A stretch of DNA of 34,453 nt. Source: Nocardioides sp. GTDB taxonomy: Bacteria; Actinomycetota; Actinomycetes; Propionibacteriales; Nocardioidaceae. The stretch lies in NCBI RefSeq assembly GCF_025965415.1, contig NZ_JAOPWY010000041.1, positions 1-34,453 on the forward strand. The letters are read 5' to 3'. Of this stretch, positions 7,019-14,109 are shown in pieces (the first letter of the stretch is position 1; every line of letters starts with the position of its first letter). The notes beneath the pieces were generated by a model that saw only the letters and a program-made list of their open reading frames with translations, was not told the origin of the DNA and searched no databases. The position numbers were made by a program, and so were the translations under genes.

Positions 7019-8076
7019 GACGACACGTCGCGCCTCTGGTGAAGTGCGCCCGCGCCAACGCCGGTGACCAGCGCCGGGGTACCTGTCACCCTGTGCTGAG
7101 CGGCCTTGTCGTCAGCGATCTTGCGGGCCTGCTCGGCGGTGACCTTGTACCAGTCGGGCTTGGGCATCATGTCCTCGTCGCCGAACATGAGCGCGAGCTG
7201 CTCCCACGCGAGTACGGGGTAGCCGAAGTTCTCGAACGCGATCGCCTGGTCGAGCTTGGCCCCCGCCTCGCGCAGTTGCGCGACGACCTCGCGGCGCGGC
7301 TTGTTCAGCTTGATCGGCTTATCCGCGACGTGCGCGGGGTCCTCGGTCTCCGCGACGGACAGCTCATCGATCGCGAAGCCGAACCACACCTTCAGCGCCT
7401 GGAGCTGCGTCATCGGCTCGTCCAGGCACCCGAGGGCGAGCGCCTTCACATTCCACGAGCACATCGGCATGTCGTTGCACCGGTTCCAGTGCTTGAGCAG
7501 CCGAACCGCCCGGGCGTAGAGCACGTCGGTCTTGTCGATCGCGTTCTTCACCATCCGCGTGTGCTCCTCCGGGTGCGCCCGGTCCCACTCGCGGTACCGC
7601 GGGATGTAGAGCCCCTCGGCCTCGAGGTTGTCGATCGCCACGATGACGTCCGCCGTGAAGTCCTTCTCACCCGCCGTAACCGGGTCACCGAAGCGGACCA
7701 GGATGGACCGCTTGCGGCCCTCGACGATGACGGTGAGCTTCGGGTACGCCGGCCCGAGCTCGCGCCGGATGGCGTTCGCTGCCCGGTCCTTCAGGTCTCC
7801 GGGGCCCTTCTTGCCGGGACCGTGGGAGTCGACCGCCTCGGCAACGACGACACCAAGGTCGACGTCAGTCAGCGGCGTCAGGGCGTCCCCGTGGGCCACG
7901 CTGCCGTTCACGTAGGTGCGCGATCCGGGGAACTCCTTGAGCAGCGCCGCGCCGATCAGGCCACGGCGCTTCTTCGCCTCACCGAGCTCCGTCTGGAGCA
8001 CCTGGATGCGACGTCGAGCACTTTCGAGAAGTTCCTCGAGAGTAGGGGTCGTGCGGGTGACATCAGTGTGTTTCAC
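7006..8076 (-). CDS. CD-NTase-like cyclic oligonucleotide synthase (CBASS cyclase)
   Basis: A 356-residue soluble protein. The nucleotidyltransferase signature is complete: NGSVAHGD with Gly58-Ser59, then LTDVDLGVVV with metal-binding Asp71 and Asp73, and FTADVIVAI with third Asp143. The C-terminal two thirds are helical (OAS1-like), with a flexible tail ending DVSSWGL. This is the layout of CD-NTases, which make cyclic di- or trinucleotides on phage infection. The product cannot be read from sequence. The next gene is an E2-like protein and the third a membrane protein, which fits E2-only CBASS. The start is GTG 8076, eight bases after AAGGAGG. The GTG at 8085 lies within the Shine-Dalgarno and is unlikely. 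CCA-adding or kanamycin-nucleotidyltransferase relatives lack these neighbours. Confidence 0.85.
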   Translation of the reverse strand: MKHTDVTRTTPTLEELLESARRRIQVLQTELGEAKKRRGLIGAALLKEFPGSRTYVNGSVAHGDALTPLTDVDLGVVVAEAVDSHGPGKKGPGDLKDRAANAIRRELGPAYPKLTVIVEGRKRSILVRFGDPVTAGEKDFTADVIVAIDNLEAEGLYIPRYREWDRAHPEEHTRMVKNAIDKTDVLYARAVRLLKHWNRCNDMPMCSWNVKALALGCLDEPMTQLQALKVWFGFAIDELSVAETEDPAHVADKPIKLNKPRREVVAQLREAGAKLDQAIAFENFGYPVLAWEQLALMFGDEDMMPKPDWYKVTAEQARKIADDKAAQHRVTGTPALVTGVGAGALHQRRDVSSWGL

Positions 8077-8082
8077 TGTGCC

Positions 8083-8091
8083 CACCTCCTT
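8083..8091 (-). promoter_or_regulatory. Strong Shine-Dalgarno of the CBASS cyclase
   Basis: AAGGAGGTG on the minus strand is a near-perfect match to the 16S rRNA tail and sits eight bases before GTG 8076. It decides the start in favour of 8076 over the GTG that forms its own 3' end (8085-8083). Confidence 0.8.
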
Positions 8092-8110
8092 CTTAGCCGG
8101 ATGGAGTTTC

Positions 8111-8198
8111 TTGAATCGGATGCCCCTCGCCCTGCCAGGCGAGGGGTTCCGCTTTTCACGGGACTAGCCCGTATCGACAGCCCTTCTTCGGCTGTCGA
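8111..8198 (-). ncRNA. Structured CBASS leader: three hairpins then TTCAA; possible TnpB/IS605 right-end relic
   Basis: Read on the minus strand, three hairpins follow one another. The first has a 9-bp stem (8198-8190 with 8182-8174). The second has a 5-bp stem with loop CTAGT (8172-8158). The third has a 9-bp stem CCCCTCGCC/GGCGAGGGG (8145-8123). TTCAA follows at 8115-8111. Just before the third hairpin, GTGAAAAGCGGAACCCC reads PVKSGTP in one frame. TnpB genes often end in a similar Val-Lys motif that runs into the terminal stem of their guide RNA, with TCAA-type cleavage motifs at IS605 right ends. The structure is seen directly; the link to TnpB is a guess. The other reading is a 5' UTR regulatory RNA for the cyclase, which starts 35 bases later. 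Confidence 0.4.
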
Positions 8199-8340
8199 AG
8201 TTCGTGGTTGGTCGATGCGGCCTGTCCTTCTGTCGATCACAACTGCTGACGTCATTCCAGCAGCGACCACCGACATGACACTCGGCTCGCGGCCGGCGCA
8301 GGGTGCTGCCACACCCGGGGCCAGCCACGAGCTGCGCGGT

Positions 8341-8353
8341 GTTGCGTCGCAAC
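8341..8353. promoter_or_regulatory. GTTGCG-T-CGCAAC palindrome, candidate operator
   Basis: A perfect 6-bp inverted repeat around a central T lies between the nrdJ terminator and the CBASS leader. It could be a binding site for a regulator of the CBASS operon. GTTGC also recurs in the transposon-like end at 8456-8528, so it may instead be an element fragment. The rest of 8199-8340 shows no gene and no clear promoter. Confidence 0.3.
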
Positions 8354-8365
8354 GGCTGAAGACAG

Positions 8366-8406
8366 CGCCGGCCCGGCCCCTCCACACGGGAGGGGCCGGG
8401 CCGGCG
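8366..8406 (-). terminator. 18-bp perfect hairpin, probable nrdJ terminator
   Basis: The arms 8366-8383 and 8389-8406 are exact reverse complements with a five-base loop (ACACG). All but two pairs are G-C. There is no U-tract, as is common for actinobacterial terminators. It lies 124 bases past the nrdJ stop codon. A transposon-like end (8456-8528) stands between them, so the hairpin may originally have been nearer to nrdJ. An 8-bp inverted repeat (8422-8429 with 8443-8450) follows on the nrdJ side. Confidence 0.6.
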
Positions 8407-8455
8407 AACGTCACTGAGAGCCACCATCACTCGCTATGAACCTGATGGTGATGTG

Positions 8456-8528
8456 TCATGGCGTTTGTCCAGAATGCAACTTCGGACATTTCACGCAACT
8501 CCTCGGGACATTTCAGTGCAACGTGACA
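8456..8528. mobile_element. Transposon terminal-repeat remnant (IS21-like multi-repeat end)
   Basis: On the minus strand the stretch begins TGTCACGTTGCACTGAAATG and holds two clear units of GTTGC-(x)-TGAAATGTCC about 23 bases apart, plus a weaker third unit (GTTGCATTCTGGAC). The outermost bases are TGTCA and TGACA at the two sides. Repeated short units inside the tips are typical of IS21-family ends. The outer tip stops one base short of the nrdJ stop codon. No transposase gene accompanies it, so it is a solo end or two fused ends. Family assignment is from pattern memory. Confidence 0.45.
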
Positions 8529-8529
8529 A

Positions 8530-11436
8530 TCAGCTGCAGCCGCTCGTGCTCCCGCAGCCCTCGCACACGTAGCAGGACCCGGCCGGCCGCATCTTCGTGC
8601 CACAGGTCATGCAGAGCGGGGAGTCAACCGCGGTGCCGGTGAGCTTCTCAAAGAGCTCGGCCGTGGTCTTGGCCTCGACGGGGGCCGGCTTGACCGACGC
8701 CTCGACGATGTCGGCCTCGACGACCTCGGCTTCGACACGGGCTCGTTCCTCGCCCTGCTCGACCAGCGAGGACGGGGACTCCACGAGCTCGGCGGCAGAG
8801 CCGGTCTCCACGAACGGCTCGTAGGAGCCGGTCTCGAGGTGGCGCTGACGCTCCTCGGCGGAGTAGATGCCCAGGGCCGAGCGCTCCTCGAAGGTGAGGT
8901 AGTCCAGGGCCAGGCGGCGCCAGACGTAGTCCATCAGCGACTGCGCCATGCGGACGTCCGGGTCGTCGGTGAGGCCGGCGGGCTCGAAGCGCAGGTTGGT
9001 GAACTTCGAGACGTAGGTCTCCAGCGGGACGCCGTACTGCAGGCCGATCGACACCGCGATCGAGAAGGCGTCCATCACGCCGGCCAGGGTCGAGCCCTGC
9101 TTGCCGAGCTTGAGGAAGACCTCACCGAGCTTGCCGTCGTCGTGGGCACCGGAGGTCATGTAGCCCTCGGCACCGCCCACGGTGAACGACGTCGTGCGGG
9201 AGACGCGCGACTTCGGCAGGCGCTTGCGGACCGGGGCGTAGACGACCTTCTCCACGACCTTGACATTCGCGGCGTCGGCCGCGTCCTTGGCGTCGGCGGC
9301 GTCCTTCTTGGCCTTGCCGCCACCGTCGGAGAGGGGCTGGCCGACCTTGCAGTTGTCGCGGTAGATCGCGGTGGCCTTGAGGCCGAGCTTCCACGACTGC
9401 AGGTAGACGTCCTCGATCTCCTCGACCGTCGCCGACTCCGGCAGGTTGACCGTCTTGGAGATCGCTCCGGAGAGGAACGGCTGCGCGGCCGCCATCATCC
9501 GCACGTGGCCCATCGGCTTGAGCGAGCGGGCGCCCATCGCGGTGTCGAAGATCTCGTAGTGCTCGAGCTTGAGGCCGGGGGCGTCGACCACGTGGCCGTG
9601 CTCGCCGATGTAGGCGACGATCGCCTCGATCTGCTCCGGCTGGTAGCCCATCTTCTTCAGCGCCCGCGGGATCGTCTGGTTGACGATCTGCATCGAGCCG
9701 CCGCCGACGAGCTTCTTGAACTTCACCAGGGAGAAGTCGGGCTCGATGCCGGTGGTGTCGCAGTCCATCATGAAGCCGATGGTGCCGGTCGGCGCGAGCA
9801 CCGAGGCCTGCGCGTTGCGGAAGCCGTTCTTCTCACCGGTCTTGATCACGTCGGCCCACGCCTTGGTGGCCAGCTTGTGGACGCGGCCGTCCTCGGTGTG
9901 CACGATGCGGACGACGTCGTTGGCCGCCTGGTGCTTGCGCATCACGCGCTTGTGGGCGTCGGCATTGCGGGCGTAGCCGGCGTAGGGGCCGACGATGCCC
10001 GCGAGCTCGGCGGAGCGCTTGTACGACGTACCGGTCATGAGCGACGTGAGGGCCGCGGCCATCGAGCGGCCACCCTCGGAGTCGTAGCCCAGGCCCATCG
10101 CCATGAGCAGCGCGCCGAGGTTGGCGTAGCCGATGCCGAGCTGGCGGTAGTCGCGGGTGGTCTTGCCGATCGGCTCGGTCGGGAAGTCGGCGAAGCAGAT
10201 CGAGATGTCCATCGCGGTGATGATGAACTCGACGGCCTTCGCGAAGAGGGCGGCGTCGAAGGTGTCGTCGTCCTTGAGGAACTTCAGCAGGTTGAGCGAC
10301 GCCAGGTTGCACGACGAGTTGTCGAGCGACATGTACTCCGAGCACGGGTTGGACGCGGTGATGCGGCCGGTCTCGGGGTTGGTGTGCCAGTCGTTGATGG
10401 TGTCGTCGTACTGCAGACCCGGGTCGGCGCAGGCCCAGGCGGCCTCGCTGATCTTGCGGAACAGATCGCGGGCGTCGACGGTCTCGATGACCTCGCCGGT
10501 GCCGCGGGCACGCAGGCCGAACTCGGTGCCGTCCTCGACGGCGCGCATGAACTCGTCGGTGACGCGGACGGAGTTGTTGGCGTTCTGGTACTGCACGGAC
10601 GTGATGTCGGCGCCACCGAGGTCCATGTCGAACCCGGCGTCGCGGAGGGCGCGGATCTTGTCCTCCTCCTTCGCCTTCGTCATCACGAACTCCTCGATGT
10701 CCGGGTGGTCGACATCGAGGACGACCATCTTGGCCGCACGACGCGTGGCGCCGCCCGACTTGATGGTGCCTGCGGACGCGTCGGCGCCGCGCATGAAGGA
10801 GACCGGACCCGACGCCGTACCGCCGCTGGAGAGCAGCTCCTTCGACGAGCGGATGCGGGAGAGGTTGAGGCCGGCACCGGAGCCGCCCTTGAAGATGAAG
10901 CCCTCCTCCTTGTACCAGTTGAGGATCGAGTCCATCGAGTCATCCACCGAGAGGATGAAGCAGGCCGAGACCTGCTGCGGCGACGGGGTGCCGACGTTGA
11001 ACCACACCGGGGAGTTGAAGGAGAAGTACTGGTTGACGAGGAGCCAGGTGAGCTCGTGCTCGAAGACCTCGGCGTCGCCATCGGTCTTGAAGTAGCCGTG
11101 GTCGATGCCGGCCTTGGTGTAGGTCTTCACGACCCGGTCGATGAGCTGCTTGAGGCTCCACTCGCGTACGTCGGTGCCGACCGCGCCGCGGAAGTACTTG
11201 GTCGTGACGATGGTCGAGGCGTTGACCGACCAGAAGTCGGGGAACTCCACGCCGCGCTGCTCGAAGACGGTCTCGCCGGTCTTCCAGTTCTGCTGGACGA
11301 CGTCGCGACGCTCCCACGTGATGGCGTCGTAGGGGTGGGTGCCTTCGGTGCTGAAGACACGCTCCATCGTCAGGCCCTTGCCCTTCGATGCGCTTCCCTT
11401 GTTCGACGTGGCGCCGGTGCTCACCGTCTCGGTCAT
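8530..11436 (-). CDS. nrdJ: Vitamin B12-dependent (class II) ribonucleoside-diphosphate reductase
   Basis: A 968-residue enzyme that reduces ribonucleotides to deoxyribonucleotides using adenosylcobalamin, giving DNA precursors independent of oxygen. The N-terminal core carries SACFILSVDDSMDSI, then KGGSGAGLNLSRIR. The active-site loop is NPCSEYM with Asn363, Cys365 and Glu367, followed by NSSCNLASLNLLKF. A TSCPD domain (GGAEGYMTSGAHDDGKLGEV region) follows, then an acidic Glu/Val/Ala linker. The C-terminus is a zinc ribbon (CMTCGTKM, CYVCEGCGSTSGCS) with the redox Cys pair. Length and domain order match actinobacterial NrdJ. It is downstream of nrdR in the same orientation and is almost certainly controlled by it. 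The long open frame antisense to it is a GC-bias shadow. Confidence 0.97.
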   Translation of the reverse strand: MTETVSTGATSNKGSASKGKGLTMERVFSTEGTHPYDAITWERRDVVQQNWKTGETVFEQRGVEFPDFWSVNASTIVTTKYFRGAVGTDVREWSLKQLIDRVVKTYTKAGIDHGYFKTDGDAEVFEHELTWLLVNQYFSFNSPVWFNVGTPSPQQVSACFILSVDDSMDSILNWYKEEGFIFKGGSGAGLNLSRIRSSKELLSSGGTASGPVSFMRGADASAGTIKSGGATRRAAKMVVLDVDHPDIEEFVMTKAKEEDKIRALRDAGFDMDLGGADITSVQYQNANNSVRVTDEFMRAVEDGTEFGLRARGTGEVIETVDARDLFRKISEAAWACADPGLQYDDTINDWHTNPETGRITASNPCSEYMSLDNSSCNLASLNLLKFLKDDDTFDAALFAKAVEFIITAMDISICFADFPTEPIGKTTRDYRQLGIGYANLGALLMAMGLGYDSEGGRSMAAALTSLMTGTSYKRSAELAGIVGPYAGYARNADAHKRVMRKHQAANDVVRIVHTEDGRVHKLATKAWADVIKTGEKNGFRNAQASVLAPTGTIGFMMDCDTTGIEPDFSLVKFKKLVGGGSMQIVNQTIPRALKKMGYQPEQIEAIVAYIGEHGHVVDAPGLKLEHYEIFDTAMGARSLKPMGHVRMMAAAQPFLSGAISKTVNLPESATVEEIEDVYLQSWKLGLKATAIYRDNCKVGQPLSDGGGKAKKDAADAKDAADAANVKVVEKVVYAPVRKRLPKSRVSRTTSFTVGGAEGYMTSGAHDDGKLGEVFLKLGKQGSTLAGVMDAFSIAVSIGLQYGVPLETYVSKFTNLRFEPAGLTDDPDVRMAQSLMDYVWRRLALDYLTFEERSALGIYSAEERQRHLETGSYEPFVETGSAAELVESPSSLVEQGEERARVEAEVVEADIVEASVKPAPVEAKTTAELFEKLTGTAVDSPLCMTCGTKMRPAGSCYVCEGCGSTSGCS

Positions 11437-11502
11437 GCGAGTTCCTCTATCCCTGGTGGTTGTGTCGCTGGTGCTTCGCGATTCGTCGCGGGTGCTTGGT
11501 AA

Positions 11503-11536
11503 GCCCGGCAGGCCGCTTCCCCACGACCTGCCGGGC
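11503..11536. repeat. 10-bp inverted repeat between nrdR and nrdJ
   Basis: GCCCGGCAGG at 11503-11512 pairs exactly with 11527-11536 across a 14-base loop. It follows the nrdR stop codon by 12 bases on the minus strand. It could act as a partial terminator or mRNA processing site between nrdR and nrdJ, lowering or raising the ratio of regulator to enzyme. Confidence 0.45.
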
Positions 11537-11547
11537 CGAATGTGGGG

Positions 11548-12024
11548 TCAGCCCGAGGGGGTGGGCTGATCGTGGGTGGAGCGTTCGAGGCGGAGCATGG
11601 TGATCTCGTTCTCGAAGTCGTCGGCGGACTCGAAGGCCCGGTAGACGGAGGCGAAGCGGAGGTAGGCGACCTCGTCGAGCGCCCGCAGCGGGGCCAGGAT
11701 GGCCAGACCGATGTCGTTGGCGTCGAACTCCGCCTGGCCGGTCAGGCGGAGGGTGTCCTCCACCTCCTGGCCGAGGCAGGCGAGCTGGTCGTCGGTGACC
11801 GGGCGGCCCTTGCAGGCCTTGCGGACGCCGGCGATCGCCTTGTCGCGGTTGAAGGGCTCGGTGGCGCCGGAGCGCTTGAGCACCGTCAGCTGCATCTTCT
11901 CGACCGTGGTGAAGCGGCGGTCGCACTCCGAACAGGTGCGGCGGCGGCGGATCGAGCCGCCGTCGTCGGCGACACGGGAGTCGAGGACCCGGGTGTCGGT
12001 CTGGCGGCAGTACGGACAGTGCAT
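11548..12024 (-). CDS. nrdR: Transcriptional repressor NrdR
   Basis: A 158-residue regulator of ribonucleotide reductase genes that senses the ATP/dATP ratio. The N-terminal zinc ribbon has Cys3, Cys6, Cys31 and Cys34 (MHCPYC and CSECDRRF). The ATP-cone follows from about residue 49 ([20 protein letters not shown]) to about 135. The C-terminal tail is acidic. ATG 12024 begins right at the zinc ribbon and has GGAG eight bases upstream; the longer frame to 12063 lacks support. It is the first gene of nrdR-nrdJ. Upstream lie two NrdR-box candidates 31 bp apart, so autoregulation is likely. Confidence 0.97.
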   Translation of the reverse strand: MHCPYCRQTDTRVLDSRVADDGGSIRRRRTCSECDRRFTTVEKMQLTVLKRSGATEPFNRDKAIAGVRKACKGRPVTDDQLACLGQEVEDTLRLTGQAEFDANDIGLAILAPLRALDEVAYLRFASVYRAFESADDFENEITMLRLERSTHDQPTPSG

Positions 12025-12058
12025 CGTGGGTCTCCTCTCGTGTCGCGGGCGCGCTCGA

Positions 12059-12095
12059 CACACCCTCGAAGGGGGTGTGCAGATGCTGTGGATAA
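12059..12095. promoter_or_regulatory. Leader hairpin and perfect DnaA box upstream of nrdR
   Basis: CACACCC at 12059-12065 pairs with GGGTGTG at 12073-12079, 35-55 bases before the nrdR ATG. At 12087-12095 TGTGGATAA is the exact reverse complement of the DnaA box TTATCCACA. DnaA is a known regulator of ribonucleotide reductase genes in other bacteria, so this may tie nrdR-nrdJ expression to replication. Confidence 0.55.
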
Positions 12096-12139
12096 CTAGC
12101 TTGGAGGTGTGGGCGAAGCCCGATCCTCTGTGAATGAGC

Positions 12140-12148
12140 TGGGGATAA
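12140..12148. promoter_or_regulatory. Second DnaA-like box (one mismatch)
   Basis: TGGGGATAA (reverse complement TTATCCCCA) differs from the DnaA consensus at one base. It has the same orientation as the perfect box and lies 53 bp from it, five helical turns. Confidence 0.4.
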
Positions 12149-12162
12149 CTACAGCGGTGTAA

Positions 12163-12209
12163 GTACTAGATGTAGTGGTTACCGTACGTCCCGACCACAA
12201 GACTTGGCA
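12163..12209. promoter_or_regulatory. Two candidate NrdR boxes, 31 bp centre to centre
   Basis: The 16-mer at 12163-12178 (minus strand CCACTACATCTAGTAC) matches 11 of 16 positions of the NrdR consensus ACACTATATATAGTGT and contains the ACTA/TAGT inverted repeat. A second, CACAAGACTTGG-centred site spans 12194-12209. Their centres are 31 bp apart, the spacing typical of paired NrdR boxes. They lie 139-185 bases upstream of the nrdR start. Confidence 0.65.
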
Positions 12210-12357
12210 AGCGAACGCGGGAGTTCGGTCGAGGAATTTCCCCCACACGGTAAAACCGCAGGTCAGTGCCCTGAATTCCCTCGCAGGGCGGCGTGTTGAG
12301 CTTGTGGGCTGACCCAATCCGCTCCCCCACTCAGGCCACATCCGCCACAATGTCCCC

Positions 12358-12693
12358 GTGTCCACGGGGAAGAGAGCAGGGTCGCGCAGAGGCGCACGTC
12401 CGCCCCGGTCCCTGAACAAGGCCGCCCTCGTCCTCGGGGTCGGGATCACGCTCTGCGTCATCGCCTGGGGCTACCTCGTCTACGCCGCCATCGACTTCGG
12501 TACGGCGGCGCGCGGGGGCACGGCCAGCTCGGCCTGGGCCTTCATGGGGTTGGCCTGCCTCGGCGCGATCGCATGCCTCTTCGTGGGGCTGCTGCTGGTC
12601 GCACGGCTGATGCGCGCCCTGGGCGTGACGCCGCCGCCCGACTCTCCCTCAGCCGAGCCGCGGCCGGTGGGTGGGAAGCGCGCGGCGCGGTAG
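12358..12693 (+). CDS. Two-pass membrane protein of unknown function
   Basis: A 111-residue protein with a basic N-terminus (KRAGSRRGARPPR), membrane helix 1 at about 23-45 (ALVLGVGITLCVIAWGYLVY) and helix 2 at about 62-85 (FMGLACLGAIACLFVGLLLV). The C-terminal tail is Pro/Arg-rich. No family is recognised. The GTG start has a -10-like CACAAT six bases upstream and no Shine-Dalgarno, suggesting a leaderless transcript. It is divergent from nrdR across about 330 bases that hold the NrdR and DnaA sites; nothing else is seen in that gap. Confidence 0.75.
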   Translation: MSTGKRAGSRRGARPPRSLNKAALVLGVGITLCVIAWGYLVYAAIDFGTAARGGTASSAWAFMGLACLGAIACLFVGLLLVARLMRALGVTPPPDSPSAEPRPVGGKRAAR

Positions 12694-12705
12694 GTCGGTA
12701 CTCAG

Positions 12706-13485
12706 TCACTCCAGGACGAGCTGCGGAATGGCCTCCACGACCTCGAGGTCCTGGGCCGCCCCGGCCACGGTGATGGTCTCCTCGATCGAGACCCAGTCGC
12801 CGCCGCCGATCCGATAGCGCCCGCTGTAGGTCGTGTCCAGGCTCACCGAGACCTTGCCCGTCTTCACGTACTCGTGGGTGACGTCGAGGCTGGGATAGGG
12901 CCTGCCGGGACTCGCGGTCTGAGTGAACGTGTCATCCCCGAACCGGAAGGTGTACGTCGTGGGGAACGCCTCGATCGTCACCTGCTGCTTGGCGACCGTG
13001 ACGTCCCGGGAGATCGCCTTCTTGTCCAGCGTGTAGAAGTTCGTGTCGAAGTTGACCAACGTCTTTCCCTGCGGGGGTTGGACGACGAGCTTCGAGGCCG
13101 GCCAGGCGATGCGTTTGAACTCGCGGAGGATCAGCTGGGCGATGTTGACCTGGTCGACCTCGTCCTCGGGAACGCACACGTCGCCGACATCCGTCCCATC
13201 CATGTAGACGTCGTGGACGAACCCGCTCTCCCCGTTCTCGTTGCACTCCACGTGGTCAGCGCAGATGCCGCCGTTGCCGCACTGGATCGAGACGACCCAG
13301 GTGTGGCCGTCGCCAGAGCCTGCACTTGCCGAGTAGTCCACGTACGACCACTGGCAGTTCGCATCAGCCTGCTCCCAGCCGACAGACACACAGGAAGATG
13401 CGGCCGTAGCGGAAGCCGAGCCAATTAGTACGCAAATGGAGAGCAGCAAAAGCGCAAGTATCCGCGCCACGCAGCGGACGCCCAT
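12706..13485 (-). CDS. Secreted protein with PKD-like C-terminal domain
   Basis: A 259-residue protein from ATG 13485. The signal peptide covers about residues 1-30 (CVARILALLLLSICVLIGSA, cleavage near ATAAS). Several Cys pairs in the first 110 residues (SIQCGNGGICADHVECNENG) suggest disulfides outside the cell. From about residue 165, TYTFRFGDDTFTQT and then DVTHEYVKTGKVSVSL follow the PKD fold pattern. TGA of the upstream lipoprotein gene and ATG overlap as TGATG, so the two are cotranscribed and probably work together at the cell surface. The role is unknown. Confidence 0.85.
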   Translation of the reverse strand: MGVRCVARILALLLLSICVLIGSASATAASSCVSVGWEQADANCQWSYVDYSASAGSGDGHTWVVSIQCGNGGICADHVECNENGESGFVHDVYMDGTDVGDVCVPEDEVDQVNIAQLILREFKRIAWPASKLVVQPPQGKTLVNFDTNFYTLDKKAISRDVTVAKQQVTIEAFPTTYTFRFGDDTFTQTASPGRPYPSLDVTHEYVKTGKVSVSLDTTYSGRYRIGGGDWVSIEETITVAGAAQDLEVVEAIPQLVLE

Positions 13486-13997
13486 CACAAGATTCCGAAG
13501 TGGGTGACGACCCAACGATCCTTGGCCTTGCCCAAGGTGACTCGGATGGTCGTGCGTCCACCGGGCAGCGTCTCGGTCTTGCCGCCCGCACGGTGGATCG
13601 TGGTCTCTGGCAGGTCTTTGGTCAGGTTGAAAGTGGGCGGCGCGTCACCGATGCGCCTTATCTGCACGATCTTCGATCCAGCGAATTCGGCGCTACCTCC
13701 GGCCGAATAGACCTCCTCGACGTTCGCCACGAAGCTTTGGCACGGCTCGCATTCGGGTGTCATCCGGTCGTACTCGTCCGTCTCCCCTGTCACCTGCATC
13801 TCATCCCCGACCTCCACCCACCGCCGGATGAAGTCCTCCGCACTCTCGGCCTCCGGAGTCTCGGACTCGGTCGGCGTCGGGCTGGGCGAGGAGCTCGTCG
13901 GGTCGGGCATCTGGGGCGTGGGCTCCGGCTCGTCGGTGCATCCGGCCAGGAGGAGGGGTACGACGACGGCGAGCGCCAGTGCGCGGCGTACGTGCAT
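13485..13997 (-). CDS. DUF6318-type lipoprotein
   Basis: A 170-residue lipoprotein. The signal peptide ends with lipobox LLAGC (Cys19), followed by a Pro/Ser/Thr/Glu linker (TSSSPSPTPTESETPE). The domain AEDFIRRWVEVGDEMQVTGE, then MTPECEPCQSF, and the ending DRWVVTHFGI match the DUF6318 pattern (CxxC centre, actinobacterial lipoproteins). Its function is unknown. It is the first gene of a two-gene unit with the PKD-like secreted protein (1-nt overlap). In the 308 bases upstream to the LysM gene lie four hairpins, annotated separately. Confidence 0.85.
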   Translation of the reverse strand: MHVRRALALAVVVPLLLAGCTDEPEPTPQMPDPTSSSPSPTPTESETPEAESAEDFIRRWVEVGDEMQVTGETDEYDRMTPECEPCQSFVANVEEVYSAGGSAEFAGSKIVQIRRIGDAPPTFNLTKDLPETTIHRAGGKTETLPGGRTTIRVTLGKAKDRWVVTHFGIL

Positions 13998-14109
13998 GAA
14001 GGTGCCTTCCCGAGAACAACGTCAGCACCGCTGAAACTACCCATTTCGCGCCCGCCCAACCACCCTCGATCCGGACCTGTGCACAACCCGCATCCGAAAC
14101 GGCCGACGT

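Noticed and set aside
8146..8198. GGGCTAGTCC followed by GTGAAAAGCGG on the minus strand resembles part of a Cas9 tracrRNA
   Set aside because: No cas9, no CRISPR repeats and no anti-repeat nearby; the likeness is a short chance match, better explained by the local hairpins.
8839..11502. 887-codon open frame on the plus strand opposite nrdJ
   Set aside because: No family motif, Val/Asp/Gly/Arg-biased composition typical of antisense frames in high-GC genes, and nrdJ is certain.
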